Positions 13,915 to 21,858 of a stretch of 43,305 bases of DNA are shown here, one piece after another (within the stretch, counting starts at the first letter, position 1; each line of letters begins with the position of its first letter). The notes beneath the pieces are model-generated. The model searched no databases. It had not been told where the DNA came from and saw only the letters and a list, made by a program, of their open reading frames with translations. Where the stretch lies: IMG/VR virus record IMGVR_UViG_3300035698_012288, positions 1 to 43,305 of that record, one strand, 5' to 3'. The position numbers and the translations under genes are program-made. The DNA is from a virus.

Positions 13915-14655
13915 ATGACAGACCAAGACAAAGTTCAAGATTCTGAGGAAACTGAGTCTGCTTCGACAGCTGATGCCGAAACAGATAGCCAGGAAACCCA
14001 AGATGGAGAACAGTCAGACGAGAGTGAGGATGTACGCTACAAGCTTAATGTGATGGGCGAGGAAAAGGAGATGACCGCTGCGGAACTCCATGAATACGCC
14101 AAGAAGGTTGAGCCAGAGTTTACTAAACGCTCTCAAGAGCTTGCTAAATTTAAAAAGCAAGATACGGAAAGAAAGACCAGAGCAGAAAGTGAGGCCAAGC
14201 AGACAATCGAAGAGGATGAGGTTCTAAAGAACACAGCGCCGAATGTTAAGGCAGCTCTTCAGAAACTTATCCAGGATGGGGTTGATAAGGGCCTTAAAAG
14301 ATACGACCAAGATTTAACGGAGAAAAGAAGGGACGAAGTCTTTGATAAAAAGATGGATGCTCTTGAAAAGGAATTTCCTGGCGGAAGTGGCAAGCCAAAG
14401 TTTAATCGCCAAGAGGTGATTAAATCAATGCAAGAACCAGGGAATGCGAATTTCGATCCTCGGTCTAAGTTTATGGAGATGAAGAAAGATGACTTCACAG
14501 ACTTAGCCGTAAAAGAGGCATTGAAAAAGCAAAAAGGTGGCGTGGAAACCGAGAGAACCGGATCAACCGGACCGAGGAAACCAGGCAAAAAAACACCTAA
14601 AACCTATCGAGAAGCAGGTTCAGCTTTTCTCGCTCGCTTAAAACAGTCGGAATAA
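13915..14655 (+). CDS. Capsid scaffold protein, 246 aa
   Basis: Directly precedes the major capsid gene. Residues 1-40 are extremely acidic and Ser/Thr/Gln-rich; the middle is helical (MTAAELHEYAKKVEPEFTKR and onward); the C terminus is basic (GPRKPGKKTPKTYREAGSAF), matching the usual scaffold pattern in which the basic helix-turn-helix binds capsid subunits. No protease motif is visible and I see no separate prohead protease. AAAGGAG precedes the ATG. Confidence 0.8.
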   Translation: MTDQDKVQDSEETESASTADAETDSQETQDGEQSDESEDVRYKLNVMGEEKEMTAAELHEYAKKVEPEFTKRSQELAKFKKQDTERKTRAESEAKQTIEEDEVLKNTAPNVKAALQKLIQDGVDKGLKRYDQDLTEKRRDEVFDKKMDALEKEFPGGSGKPKFNRQEVIKSMQEPGNANFDPRSKFMEMKKDDFTDLAVKEALKKQKGGVETERTGSTGPRKPGKKTPKTYREAGSAFLARLKQSE

Positions 14656-14711
14656 TATCACTTCTAATCCAAGGTAAAACTTTCAAGTTAATTACTTGAA
14701 TTATTTGCACT

Positions 14712-14731
14712 GGAGGAGGTGAATAAATATA
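14712..14731 (+). promoter_or_regulatory. Strong ribosome site in front of an AUA start codon
   Basis: GGAGGAGGTGA (14712-14722) is the best Shine-Dalgarno site in the window. At the normal distance (6 nt after the site) the next codon in the capsid frame is ATA (14729-14731). A stop lies in frame at 14720-14722, and no ATG, GTG or TTG occurs in frame until ATG 14870, 148 nt downstream. Confidence 0.7.
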
Positions 14732-15940
14732 GCACAAAATCTTACTAATTTTGACGAAGCCCTGAAGATTGACTACTTACCAGTCATTCGGGAACAGCTC
14801 AATAACGCTACAATTCTTCTTAACAAAGTTCAACGAAACGAAAGAGACGTATCTGGTAAACGATGGCAAATGGTTGCCCACTATCAGAGAAATGCTGGAA
14901 TTGGTGCTGGTGCGGAAACAGCCCTACCAACTGCGGGACAACAGAAGTTCAAGAATCCTTACGACAATGTTGCTTACAACAGAGGTCGTATTCAAGTCTC
15001 TGGTCCTGTTATGGCAGCCAGTAGAGATGACAAAGGAGCGATTGTTCGTGCTCTTGACGCTGAAATTCAGGGTGTAACTCGAGATCTCAAGAAAGATATT
15101 AACTACCAACTTTTCAACGATGGAACTTCCAGGCGTTGTTTAATCAATGGTGATCCTGGTGCTGAGGGAACAACTATGACAGTTGATGGCCCTGGTACAA
15201 ACTACTTGTTTGATGGCATGGTCATTGATATTATCGCTGACGATTCTGGTGTGGCTACCGATACTGACGTAACCATTACTAGCGTTGACAGTGCTACTTC
15301 ATGTACCACAACTGCTATCGACACAGGAGTTGCCGATAACGATTGGGTAATTCTAGCTAATTCTCACGATGGAGCTGGGATTCTTCCTTCCGATTCTTAC
15401 GAAATGATGGGACTAAAAGGAATTGTAGACGATGCTACTTATGTGACGACTCTGCACAACCTTAACCGTTCATCTTTCGCATGGTGGAAATGTTCGACCT
15501 TTACTAACGATGACAACTCTAGCGTAAACCGAGATTTAACCCTCGACTTGATGCAGGAGGCTCATAGTGCGGTTGAAAAGAATGGTGGAAAAGTGAGTCT
15601 TATCCTCTGTGGTCACGATTTGCGAGACGCCTACGCTGCCTTATTGGTATCTGATAAGCGATTCGTGAATACGCTTGACCTAGATGGTGGGTTTAAAGCG
15701 CTTGAATATAGCGGAGTACCTTTAGTAGCTGACGTTGATTGTCCGCCTAATACGATGTTCTTTTTGGACACCGACCATTTGTTCATAATGCAAATGGGTG
15801 ATTGGGACTGGATGGACAGAGACGGCTCAGTTTTATCGAGGGTTTCCGGCTCAGACGCCTATGAAGCGGTGGTTTACTGGTACGCTGACCTAGCGACAGA
15901 CAGACCGAGATCGCACTCATTCTTGAGAGACGTTCAATAA
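14729..15940 (+). CDS. Major capsid protein, 403 aa, apparent AUA start
   Basis: Main shell protein, placed after the scaffold. From the ATA the frame reads (M)AQNLTNFDEALKIDYLPVI and continues without break, typical of the N-terminal arm of HK97-fold proteins of this size; a start at ATG 14870 would delete 47 plausible residues and leave the strong ribosome site unused. Later segments fit capsid architecture: an E-loop-like stretch (GRIQVSGPVMAASRDDKGA), helix (LMQEAHSAVEKNGGKVSLIL), and C-terminal DTDHLFIMQMGDWDWMDRDG. Capsid identity is inferred from order and pattern. The start codon is the odd feature. Confidence 0.85.
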   Translation: MAQNLTNFDEALKIDYLPVIREQLNNATILLNKVQRNERDVSGKRWQMVAHYQRNAGIGAGAETALPTAGQQKFKNPYDNVAYNRGRIQVSGPVMAASRDDKGAIVRALDAEIQGVTRDLKKDINYQLFNDGTSRRCLINGDPGAEGTTMTVDGPGTNYLFDGMVIDIIADDSGVATDTDVTITSVDSATSCTTTAIDTGVADNDWVILANSHDGAGILPSDSYEMMGLKGIVDDATYVTTLHNLNRSSFAWWKCSTFTNDDNSSVNRDLTLDLMQEAHSAVEKNGGKVSLILCGHDLRDAYAALLVSDKRFVNTLDLDGGFKALEYSGVPLVADVDCPPNTMFFLDTDHLFIMQMGDWDWMDRDGSVLSRVSGSDAYEAVVYWYADLATDRPRSHSFLRDVQ

Positions 15941-15944
15941 AAAA

Positions 15945-16085
15945 ACGGGGTTTCTTAGCACCACGCTACTCAGCTAAGAGGGAGAAACACCTAAAGTTAG
16001 CGAAAGGTTTAACGCTTTATTTGAGCCACGAGTATCTCCGCAAGGAGGGTAAACTGTGTAGAGTTACGGGCCTCTACGTCTTTTA
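15945..16085 (+). other. Structured RNA region with terminator-like 3' end after the capsid gene
   Basis: Four local folds in 140 nt: GTTTC-TTAGC with GCTAA and GAAAC; TAAA-GTTA with TAAC and TTTA; CTCC-GCAA-GGAG with a GNRA tetraloop; and GTAGAG (16058-16063) with CTCTAC (16072-16077) followed by GTCTTTT. The last can serve as a weak intrinsic terminator that lowers downstream expression relative to capsid; the others suggest a larger structured element. Confidence 0.5.
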
Positions 16086-16114
16086 ATAGGTGAAAACGGG
16101 AGGTGAGGAAAAAT

Positions 16115-16285
16115 ATGAAGGGAACAATAAGGCAATTAAGAAAAACGACAGCCAAGAGGGTTTTAAGAGGTCATGCCAAAATAGGAAAAAAGTTTGCCCC
16201 ATTCTTTAAAGTGCCAAAAAAGATGTCATCGAAAAATATTTTTAGCGATGCTATAAGGGCTATAAAAAAAGGTAGAATAAAATAG
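16115..16285 (+). CDS. Small basic protein, 56 aa
   Basis: ATG at 16115 chosen because GGGAGGTGAGG lies at optimal distance; an in-frame GTG at 16103 is inside that site. The protein (MKGTIRQLRKTTAKRVLRGH, VPKKMSSKNIFSD) is rich in Lys and Arg, and probably binds DNA or a virion partner. Unrecognised. Confidence 0.6.
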   Translation: MKGTIRQLRKTTAKRVLRGHAKIGKKFAPFFKVPKKMSSKNIFSDAIRAIKKGRIK

Positions 16286-16335
16286 GAAGGTCGATTATAA
16301 ATAGATAATTACACGGGGGAGGTGAATAATAAAAT

Positions 16336-17346
16336 ATGATAAAAAACAGAAACGTTGATCCTAGAGCTGGAATTGAAATCAGCAAGATTTTAGGAGCTGG
16401 TTTAGTTGGCCGAGGGAAGATTCATTACGCTGCTCTAAACGGGAGTGTTTGGGCTGCAGAAATGCAACCAAAGATTGATAAAGATTACTTCTTTAATACA
16501 GCTACCCTAGCAATTCAAAACGCTGTTTATGCTACTGTTAGTGGGCGAGGAGATGTAGTTATTGTTGGCCCTGGCAAGCATAAGGAGAGTGTTATTGTTG
16601 GTTCTTCTACCGCTGGTTCAAACAAGGATGCAATAAAGATTATTGGAGCTTGCCACGGTTGGGAACAAAGGATGCGCCCATCTGACGCTACTACCAAAAA
16701 TGCTGCTTTCACTCCAACTGGCGGTGCAGCACAACAAGGTTGTGGTTTTGTGATTCTCTCCAGAGGAGTTGAATTGACTGGTTTCCTAATTGACGGTGGT
16801 GGTAACTATGCTGGTGCTTATGTCGGTGACGGCTATAACGCTATCAGTTCAAGCTGGAATGAGAATACTGCTTCAGCTTGGATTCATCACGTCACATTTA
16901 GAGGTGGAAATGAAGGTACTTATGGCCTTCTAATGGATGGTTGCAGTGCCGATGTTTTGATTGAAGATAATATCTTCGACCAAACCACAACAGCAGGACT
17001 TTACATTACTCCTGGTGGAGCTAGAACTGTTCAGCGACCAACTATTCGTAGAAATGAGTTTATTGATTGTGCTGGCTACGGAATTGATATGTATAGCCAC
17101 GGCACGACAGTTGGTTGTGTGTTCAGGGAAAATTCATTCTCTGACGGCGTATCAACCTCGATGACGGCTGGACTAAGAACTCAAGGAGCTGGTGTTCACA
17201 CGGTTGTTGGTAACTACTTTGCCTGTGCCAACCCAATGAAGATAGTGGCTACCGACTTTGCGTCTGGTAACTACTACGGATGGGCTGGTAATGCTACTGA
17301 TAGTTCCAACTACTACGTTCTTGAGGGAACAGCAGGAACAGCTTAA
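16336..17346 (+). CDS. Right-handed beta-helix protein, 336 aa
   Basis: From about residue 110 the sequence has the short repeats of parallel beta-helix (pectate-lyase-like) proteins: VELTGFLIDGGGNYAGAYVG, ADVLIEDNIFDQTTTAGLYI, PTIRRNEFIDCAGYGIDMYS, GCVFRENSFSDG, VVGNYF. The N-terminal 50 residues look like an attachment region. In phages such folds form spikes or head appendages, sometimes with polysaccharide-cleaving activity; no catalytic residues can be identified here. Strong ribosome site GGGGGAGGTGAA. A head-fibre role is suggested by its place after capsid. Confidence 0.75.
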   Translation: MIKNRNVDPRAGIEISKILGAGLVGRGKIHYAALNGSVWAAEMQPKIDKDYFFNTATLAIQNAVYATVSGRGDVVIVGPGKHKESVIVGSSTAGSNKDAIKIIGACHGWEQRMRPSDATTKNAAFTPTGGAAQQGCGFVILSRGVELTGFLIDGGGNYAGAYVGDGYNAISSSWNENTASAWIHHVTFRGGNEGTYGLLMDGCSADVLIEDNIFDQTTTAGLYITPGGARTVQRPTIRRNEFIDCAGYGIDMYSHGTTVGCVFRENSFSDGVSTSMTAGLRTQGAGVHTVVGNYFACANPMKIVATDFASGNYYGWAGNATDSSNYYVLEGTAGTA

Positions 17347-17355
17347 AAGGAACTT

Positions 17356-17409
17356 CTCATACAGTTTCTTACTCAGTATGAGCGATCTGGGGAGGGCGTA
17401 ACTCTCCCC
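17356..17409 (+). terminator. Double hairpin between sub-operons
   Basis: CTCATAC/GTATGAG (17356-17362 and 17376-17382) is followed by GGGGAGGG/CTCTCCCC (17389-17396 and 17402-17409) around the loop CGTAA, with one plus-strand wobble. No U-run follows, so termination may be inefficient or the hairpin may protect the 3' end. A candidate promoter begins 13 nt later. Confidence 0.5.
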
Positions 17410-17421
17410 AAACATTTACAA

Positions 17422-17427
17422 TAAAAT
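17422..17427 (+). promoter_or_regulatory. -10 element, leaderless start
   Basis: TAAAAT ends 6 nt before the ATG at 17434; no Shine-Dalgarno site is present and no TG extension is seen. Confidence 0.45.
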
Positions 17428-17433
17428 ATTGAT

Positions 17434-17685
17434 ATGCCAAAATACTTAGACCAACTTCATAATAAAAGAGGTATGCCGAGTGAGTACCGCAATCGGGTTG
17501 ATTTGGATACTGCTTTAAAAGAACGAGGTATGAGTGGACTTTATAGGTGCAACAAAAAAGCAGAGGAGCAGAAAGAGCTTCATGCTTTTGTAATTAAGAA
17601 GGCTAATGAAAAAGGTGAAGATCGTGTTAAAAAGCAGCATATAAAAGGTAGGTTGTTTAATAAGAAAGATTCTGAAAAACTTTAA
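17434..17685 (+). CDS. Hypothetical basic protein, 83 aa
   Basis: Charged throughout (MPKYLDQLHNKRGMPSEYRN, HAFVIKKANEKGEDRVKKQH), no motif recognised. First gene after a double hairpin and a leaderless promoter; followed by another small charged gene with a very strong ribosome site. Confidence 0.6.
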   Translation: MPKYLDQLHNKRGMPSEYRNRVDLDTALKERGMSGLYRCNKKAEEQKELHAFVIKKANEKGEDRVKKQHIKGRLFNKKDSEKL

Positions 17686-17701
17686 AGGAGGTGATAATTT
17701 T

Positions 17702-17881
17702 ATGACAAAGAAAAAAAGAACAATTACTTCTCCAGAGAATTTTAAGGGCAAAGACCCAGAGGTGGGTTCTCGCTTTTTAACTGAAGAGGAAAAGGATGAA
17801 ATCGAGAAAGATGTGGAAACGGGAGAATCCAAACTAATGAAAGAGGCTAATAAATTAGCTGAAAAAAAGAAAACAAAGTAA
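17702..17881 (+). CDS. Small charged protein, 59 aa
   Basis: AAAGGAGGTGATAATTTT precedes the ATG. Sequence begins MTKKKRTITSPENFKGKDPE and ends in a Lys/Glu-rich helix (KLMKEANKLAEKKKTK). Its stop lies at the start of the next promoter. Unknown function. Confidence 0.65.
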   Translation: MTKKKRTITSPENFKGKDPEVGSRFLTEEEKDEIEKDVETGESKLMKEANKLAEKKKTK

Positions 17882-17882
17882 G

Positions 17883-17891
17883 TGTTATAAT
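17883..17891 (+). promoter_or_regulatory. Extended -10 promoter, leaderless start of the glycosyltransferase
   Basis: TG-T-TATAAT, a perfect -10 hexamer at 17886-17891, ends 6 nt before the ATG at 17898. There is no Shine-Dalgarno site. This is the clearest leaderless start in the late block. Confidence 0.7.
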
Positions 17892-17897
17892 GGCTCA

Positions 17898-18611
17898 ATG
17901 GCTGAGAAGAAAAAGAAGAAAATCTTTGTAGCCCTCCTTAATATGGGGAATACATCCGCAGGGCTGGAAACAGCTATCTACAAGTGGATGCAACAATTAT
18001 CCTCTGTTTATGAGTTCTATTTCTGTTTAAGATCTGCCCGTCCTATTTCTTCAAATCGTAACAAGATCGCTAAAGAGTTTCTGGCTACGGATTACGATAT
18101 TCTTTGCATGATTGATGACGATAACCCCCCCGGGCCTGAGCTAAACCCTTTTGAGTTAGTCCGCCACGATAAGGATGTCATCGGGATTCCCTACCCTGAT
18201 AGAGACTGGAAGGGAGTCTACTGGCACATCTACGATTTCAAAAAGGAAGACGAGAAGGGGATGATCTACCAGCCAGTTCCACTAAAGAAGAGGAAGGGAC
18301 TATTAAGAGTTGGGGCTGTTGCTACTGGCTTCATCTTTGTTAAAAGGAAAGTACTAGAAAAGATTAAACGCCCCTTTGAGGACTCATTTGATAAAGATGG
18401 GATTCTTGTCAATAATGACGATATGAATTTCGCTTTTAAATGCAAGAAGGCTGGATTTGAACAATGGACACACTGGGGCTATTACTGCTCTCACTATAAA
18501 ACCGTTGACTTGCTTCAGATGTTAAGATTAATACAGATGGCTAAGAGAGAAGCTAGGGGAGAATCAAAGTTTGTTACCGTTGACCAAGTTAAAAAGAAGA
18601 AACCAATATAA
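17898..18611 (+). CDS. GT-A type glycosyltransferase-like protein, 237 aa
   Basis: After a basic N terminus, residues 8-80 have a Rossmann-like start (KIFVALLNMGNTSAGLETAI), ISSNRNKIAKEFLATDYDIL and a DxD motif (CMIDDDNPPG, D73-D75) that binds nucleotide sugar and metal in GT-A enzymes. VGAVATGFIFVKRKVLEKI and NNDDMNFAFKCKKAGFEQW match the acceptor-side region with the second acidic motif. Possible targets are virion proteins or host surface glycans; the place inside the structural block favours virion modification. Confidence 0.75.
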   Translation: MAEKKKKKIFVALLNMGNTSAGLETAIYKWMQQLSSVYEFYFCLRSARPISSNRNKIAKEFLATDYDILCMIDDDNPPGPELNPFELVRHDKDVIGIPYPDRDWKGVYWHIYDFKKEDEKGMIYQPVPLKKRKGLLRVGAVATGFIFVKRKVLEKIKRPFEDSFDKDGILVNNDDMNFAFKCKKAGFEQWTHWGYYCSHYKTVDLLQMLRLIQMAKREARGESKFVTVDQVKKKKPI

Positions 18612-18614
18612 ATA

Positions 18615-18680
18615 TGGGAGTGGATGGGTAACGCCCATTGTACTTGGTGTAGGGTCGTTCTCTGCGCCAAGTTATTCCCA
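18615..18680 (+). other. Y-shaped RNA element between genes
   Basis: Outer stem TGGGAG (18615-18620) with TTCCCA (18675-18680); hairpin ATGGG-TAACG-CCCAT (18624-18638); and a 13-bp hairpin at 18642-18654/18660-18672 with loop TCGTT that pairs completely if three plus-strand G-U pairs are allowed. The wobbles indicate function as plus-strand RNA. It fills the gap between the glycosyltransferase and the next gene; possible processing or termination element. Confidence 0.6.
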
Positions 18681-18693
18681 ATAAAGACTTAAT

Positions 18694-18963
18694 ATGAGCG
18701 TAATTAGCGGATCAAAACTAACTCAGGAGATGCAGAGACTCAAAGAAACAGGCAAGATTGATGGCCTTGTTGGGGCTGATAATGTAGGCATGATGATTGA
18801 TAATTGGAATCAGGGGGTTGAAAAGAAGAAGGAAAAGAGGTTTAATAAAGAAGTAACTGCTCGAAATAAATATTATTTGAAATTGTTTAAGAAGACAGCC
18901 GAGGAAGTTAGGTCTGGCCGGAGAGCAGTAAAGAAGATAAGTTCTAGAAAAATGTTCTATTGA
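18694..18963 (+). CDS. Hypothetical protein, 89 aa
   Basis: Begins MSVISGSKLTQEMQRLKETG, with a glycine-rich turn (DGLVGADNVGMMIDNWN) and a basic, helical C terminus (EVRSGRRAVKKISSRKMFY). No Shine-Dalgarno site. Unrecognised; possibly virion-associated by location. Confidence 0.6.
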   Translation: MSVISGSKLTQEMQRLKETGKIDGLVGADNVGMMIDNWNQGVEKKKEKRFNKEVTARNKYYLKLFKKTAEEVRSGRRAVKKISSRKMFY

Positions 18964-18977
18964 AAGGTGGTGATACT

Positions 18978-19274
18978 ATGTCAAGAAACGAGGGTAAATA
19001 CGATAGAAAATATCAGGCGGCTGCCGCAGCTAATGTAGTAGTCAAGAATAAACCTGGGTATCTTAAAGGAGTTATCATTGGAGCTGACGTAGGGAGTTCA
19101 GTGATCGAGATTTCAAATCACGCCTCAAATGGCGATGGGAATGTGGAAATTTATGTTGCTGGGAGTACCTTGATGACAAGCTTTAATGGTTATCTTAAAG
19201 TCGGAGCTTACTTTAAAACAGGTATCTGCGTTGACCAGACAAACCAAACACATTGCACTTACGTTTTTAGTTAA
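18978..19274 (+). CDS. Small beta-rich virion protein candidate, 98 aa
   Basis: ATG at 18978 chosen for the GAAAGGTGGTGA site just upstream, over an in-frame ATG at 18960. Residues 15-98 are strand-rich (AAANVVVKNKPGYLKGVIIG, VEIYVAGSTLMTSFNGYLKV, HCTYVFS), resembling small capsid decoration or head-completion proteins. Role inferred only from size, fold pattern and neighbours. Confidence 0.6.
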   Translation: MSRNEGKYDRKYQAAAAANVVVKNKPGYLKGVIIGADVGSSVIEISNHASNGDGNVEIYVAGSTLMTSFNGYLKVGAYFKTGICVDQTNQTHCTYVFS

Positions 19275-19285
19275 GGAAATAAATT

Positions 19286-20449
19286 ATGGAACCCATCATC
19301 AATGTAACCAAGGATGGGTTTTTAGAGATTGAACACCCTGTCCTTGGCCCACAAAATACTAGATTATCGGCTGATGTTGCTGCTGATGCTACTTCTTCTA
19401 CTGTTGAAAGTTATGTCGGTTACGCTGCCGATGATTATGTTGCTTTCGGTGAGTTAGGCGAAGAATTAACCGAGATTGTCTTACTAACCTCAGTAACCGC
19501 AGATACCACTTTAGGTCATACCACAGGCCCAATCTTTGCGCATGGAGCCAGAACCCCAGTCCCCCAGATCCCATATAATCAAGTCGAGATTTATACCTCT
19601 ACTACTGAATCGGGAACTTATGCTCTTTTAGCCACAATCGCTCTCCAGGTTGACCAGGAAAAAACAACTTACGATGCTACTGCTCAAACTTCAACCACTT
19701 GGTTTAAAGCTAGGTACAAGAATGTTGCCGATACGACTACCTCTGATTATTCCGATGTTGTAGTTTTTACAGGCTTCGGATTTCAGACTCTCCACTCAAT
19801 GACTGATGAGGTTTTAAAAGACTTTGAAGATGATCCGGCGATAACGAGAGAAATGGTGAGAACTAAACTAAGAGCCAGTGTGCGGAAATTAACCCTAGAG
19901 CTTATTAAGACCTACCCCGATTATAACCGCACCAGTACCACCCAAGATTTAACTGCAAGCACTGCAGAATATGATTTACCAACCCGCTTCCTAACTTTTG
20001 CTAATGTCTGGGTTAATTTTAATGGAACGGTGAAAACAGACGCTTACCCTGTGAGTGAATTTGAGTATGAACTGTCAGGCGACCCCAATGCTACTTATTA
20101 CGATTCCGATCCGAGGGTTTACTTTAAAGATAATCAATTCGGGATTAAACCAACTCCTACCGGTTCAGGTCGTGCTTGGCTCTCTTACTGGTACTATCCT
20201 ACGGAAATGACTGATGAGGCTGACACTCATGGTCTTCCTTTCGGAGCAAGAGATCCACTGGTTAAAGATACACTTGCGGAATTATGGACACCAAAAGACA
20301 GTTCTACTGCCGGAGGGTACGAGAGCAAATTTGAAAAAGAAAAAACTAGGTTCATCGAGTTTGTCGGTCAGCAAAAACAAACGAAAATGAAACCCTGGGT
20401 AAGATCGTCCTTTGGAAGTGACCTATACTCAGAATCGTTAAGTAACTAA
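19286..20449 (+). CDS. Head-tail adaptor-like protein with an N-terminal beta domain, 387 aa
   Basis: Residues 1-160 carry an immunoglobulin/fibronectin-like stretch (NQVEIYTSTTESGTYALLAT, TTWFKARYKNVADTTTSDYS). From about 165 (SMTDEVLKDFEDDPAITREM through KTYPDYN, then STAEYDLPTRFLTFANVWVN and YFKDNQFGIKPTPTGSGRAW) the sequence follows tail-accessory proteins that sit under the portal in short-tailed phages. Together with the next gene it would form the upper tail. Not confirmed by search. Confidence 0.65.
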   Translation: MEPIINVTKDGFLEIEHPVLGPQNTRLSADVAADATSSTVESYVGYAADDYVAFGELGEELTEIVLLTSVTADTTLGHTTGPIFAHGARTPVPQIPYNQVEIYTSTTESGTYALLATIALQVDQEKTTYDATAQTSTTWFKARYKNVADTTTSDYSDVVVFTGFGFQTLHSMTDEVLKDFEDDPAITREMVRTKLRASVRKLTLELIKTYPDYNRTSTTQDLTASTAEYDLPTRFLTFANVWVNFNGTVKTDAYPVSEFEYELSGDPNATYYDSDPRVYFKDNQFGIKPTPTGSGRAWLSYWYYPTEMTDEADTHGLPFGARDPLVKDTLAELWTPKDSSTAGGYESKFEKEKTRFIEFVGQQKQTKMKPWVRSSFGSDLYSESLSN

Positions 20450-20460
20450 ATGAAACTAAG

Positions 20461-21858
20461 ATGGAATATAACTCACTACTCGGCTTTAGCGGAATAAATC
20501 GTCAGGTTTCTCATTTGATACATGAGACTGGTGAATATGCCGAGGCTCAGAACTTCATCACTCCTAAGATCGGTGTTTTAAAAAAAGGCTTTGACTATCA
20601 AATTCAAAATGCTCAGATTACCGCTTCTCAGGATATTCTAGGAGGGACTGACTTTGTAAGAGCAGACGGGACTCATACTCATATTGTCGCTTGTGATGGT
20701 GCTTCTAACGCTGATATTTACGAGGATGTAAATGGAACCTGGACGGCTGAATCTCAGTCTTTAACGGCTGCTGCTAAAGTGAGGTTTGCTCAATCTACTA
20801 CCCTAGACACTCTCTTTGCTGTCAATAAGTCTGACGCTACTAGAAGCTACGATGGCACTGACTGGTCAACCTCTACCAATGTAACTGACGCTCCTAAAGC
20901 CGATATTGCTTTTGATTTCGCCAACAGAATGAACCTTTTTAATGTTGATGTTTCTGGAACAGTTTACGAGGATAGGATGTATCGCTCTAGCCTGGTTGAT
21001 GATGGATCAATTACCTGGGATTCAGCCGAGTGGGTTACTTTTGAAGACACAATCACAGGAGTAGGCAAGCACATGGGGGATTTATTTGTCGGGTGTGAAT
21101 CTAGTATCCAAATCTGGACTAAAAATGAGGAAAGATATTACGCCTCTCAGCACGGCTGTACTTCTCATGAAGGGATTGCTAGTTTTGGCCGTTGGACTTT
21201 CTGGCCTGCCAGGGATGGGATGTACGCATGGGATGGTGGAAATGACCAAAAGATTAGCCTAGCAATTCAAGACTACTGGGACTTAATGACCGAAGCTAAT
21301 CTCACCTCAGTTAAGGCTGGAGTGTTAGGACACCACCTCTACGTCTATATCGGCGATATCACCCTTAATGGAAGAGCGTTGCCTAACGTCATTTTCGATT
21401 ACGATATTTTACAGAATAACTGGAATCGTGGAAGTCTAGTTGATGAGGTCAAAAATATCCACCCATATACCACCTCTACGGGTAAAAAACTGTTTATGGG
21501 GAATGACGATGGGGAGATTTTCAAAATGTTCGCCTCTAGCACTCAAAACACGGCTGTTTTCAGCTCCTACCTAGAGACTCACTGGGACTATGGATCAGGG
21601 AGAAAATCAATTGACACATTCAGGGAGCTTTGGGGAATAGGAAACAAGCTAAGTGGCATTAAGGTTTCATATAAAGTCGACGATGGGGAATGGAAGCCAG
21701 TTGGCGAGTTGAATGGAGTGAGTGATGTGGTTAAGTTTAAAGCTAGGGGATACCGAATCAAATACCTCTTAGAAGAAACAAGTAAAAGCAACCTTTATGA
21801 GATTCACGCTCTCGACAGTGGCTACACTCCTGCCTATCGGAGAGTGAAGGGAGAATAA
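20461..21858 (+). CDS. Tail hub / stabilisation protein, P22 gp10-like, 465 aa
   Basis: Begins MEYNSLLGFSGINRQVSHLI, continues AQNFITPKIGVLKKGFDYQI, and has beta-propeller-like repeats (LFAVNKSDATRSYDGTDWST, GRWTFWPARDGMYAWDGGN, KLFMGNDDGEIFKMFASST). This pattern of propeller blades with a C-terminal sandwich is typical of gp10-type tail hub proteins that plug short tails. The length is normal. Overlaps the next gene by one base. Confidence 0.7.
   Translation: MEYNSLLGFSGINRQVSHLIHETGEYAEAQNFITPKIGVLKKGFDYQIQNAQITASQDILGGTDFVRADGTHTHIVACDGASNADIYEDVNGTWTAESQSLTAAAKVRFAQSTTLDTLFAVNKSDATRSYDGTDWSTSTNVTDAPKADIAFDFANRMNLFNVDVSGTVYEDRMYRSSLVDDGSITWDSAEWVTFEDTITGVGKHMGDLFVGCESSIQIWTKNEERYYASQHGCTSHEGIASFGRWTFWPARDGMYAWDGGNDQKISLAIQDYWDLMTEANLTSVKAGVLGHHLYVYIGDITLNGRALPNVIFDYDILQNNWNRGSLVDEVKNIHPYTTSTGKKLFMGNDDGEIFKMFASSTQNTAVFSSYLETHWDYGSGRKSIDTFRELWGIGNKLSGIKVSYKVDDGEWKPVGELNGVSDVVKFKARGYRIKYLLEETSKSNLYEIHALDSGYTPAYRRVKGE

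Noticed and set aside
14769-15077. 102-codon plus-strand ORF at the start of the capsid gene
   Set aside because: It is a shifted frame inside the capsid coding sequence, with no ribosome site and a low-complexity translation; the capsid frame reads through from the ATA start.
16103-16114. GTG start for the small basic protein
   Set aside because: This GTG lies within the Shine-Dalgarno sequence of the ATG at 16115, which has ideal spacing.
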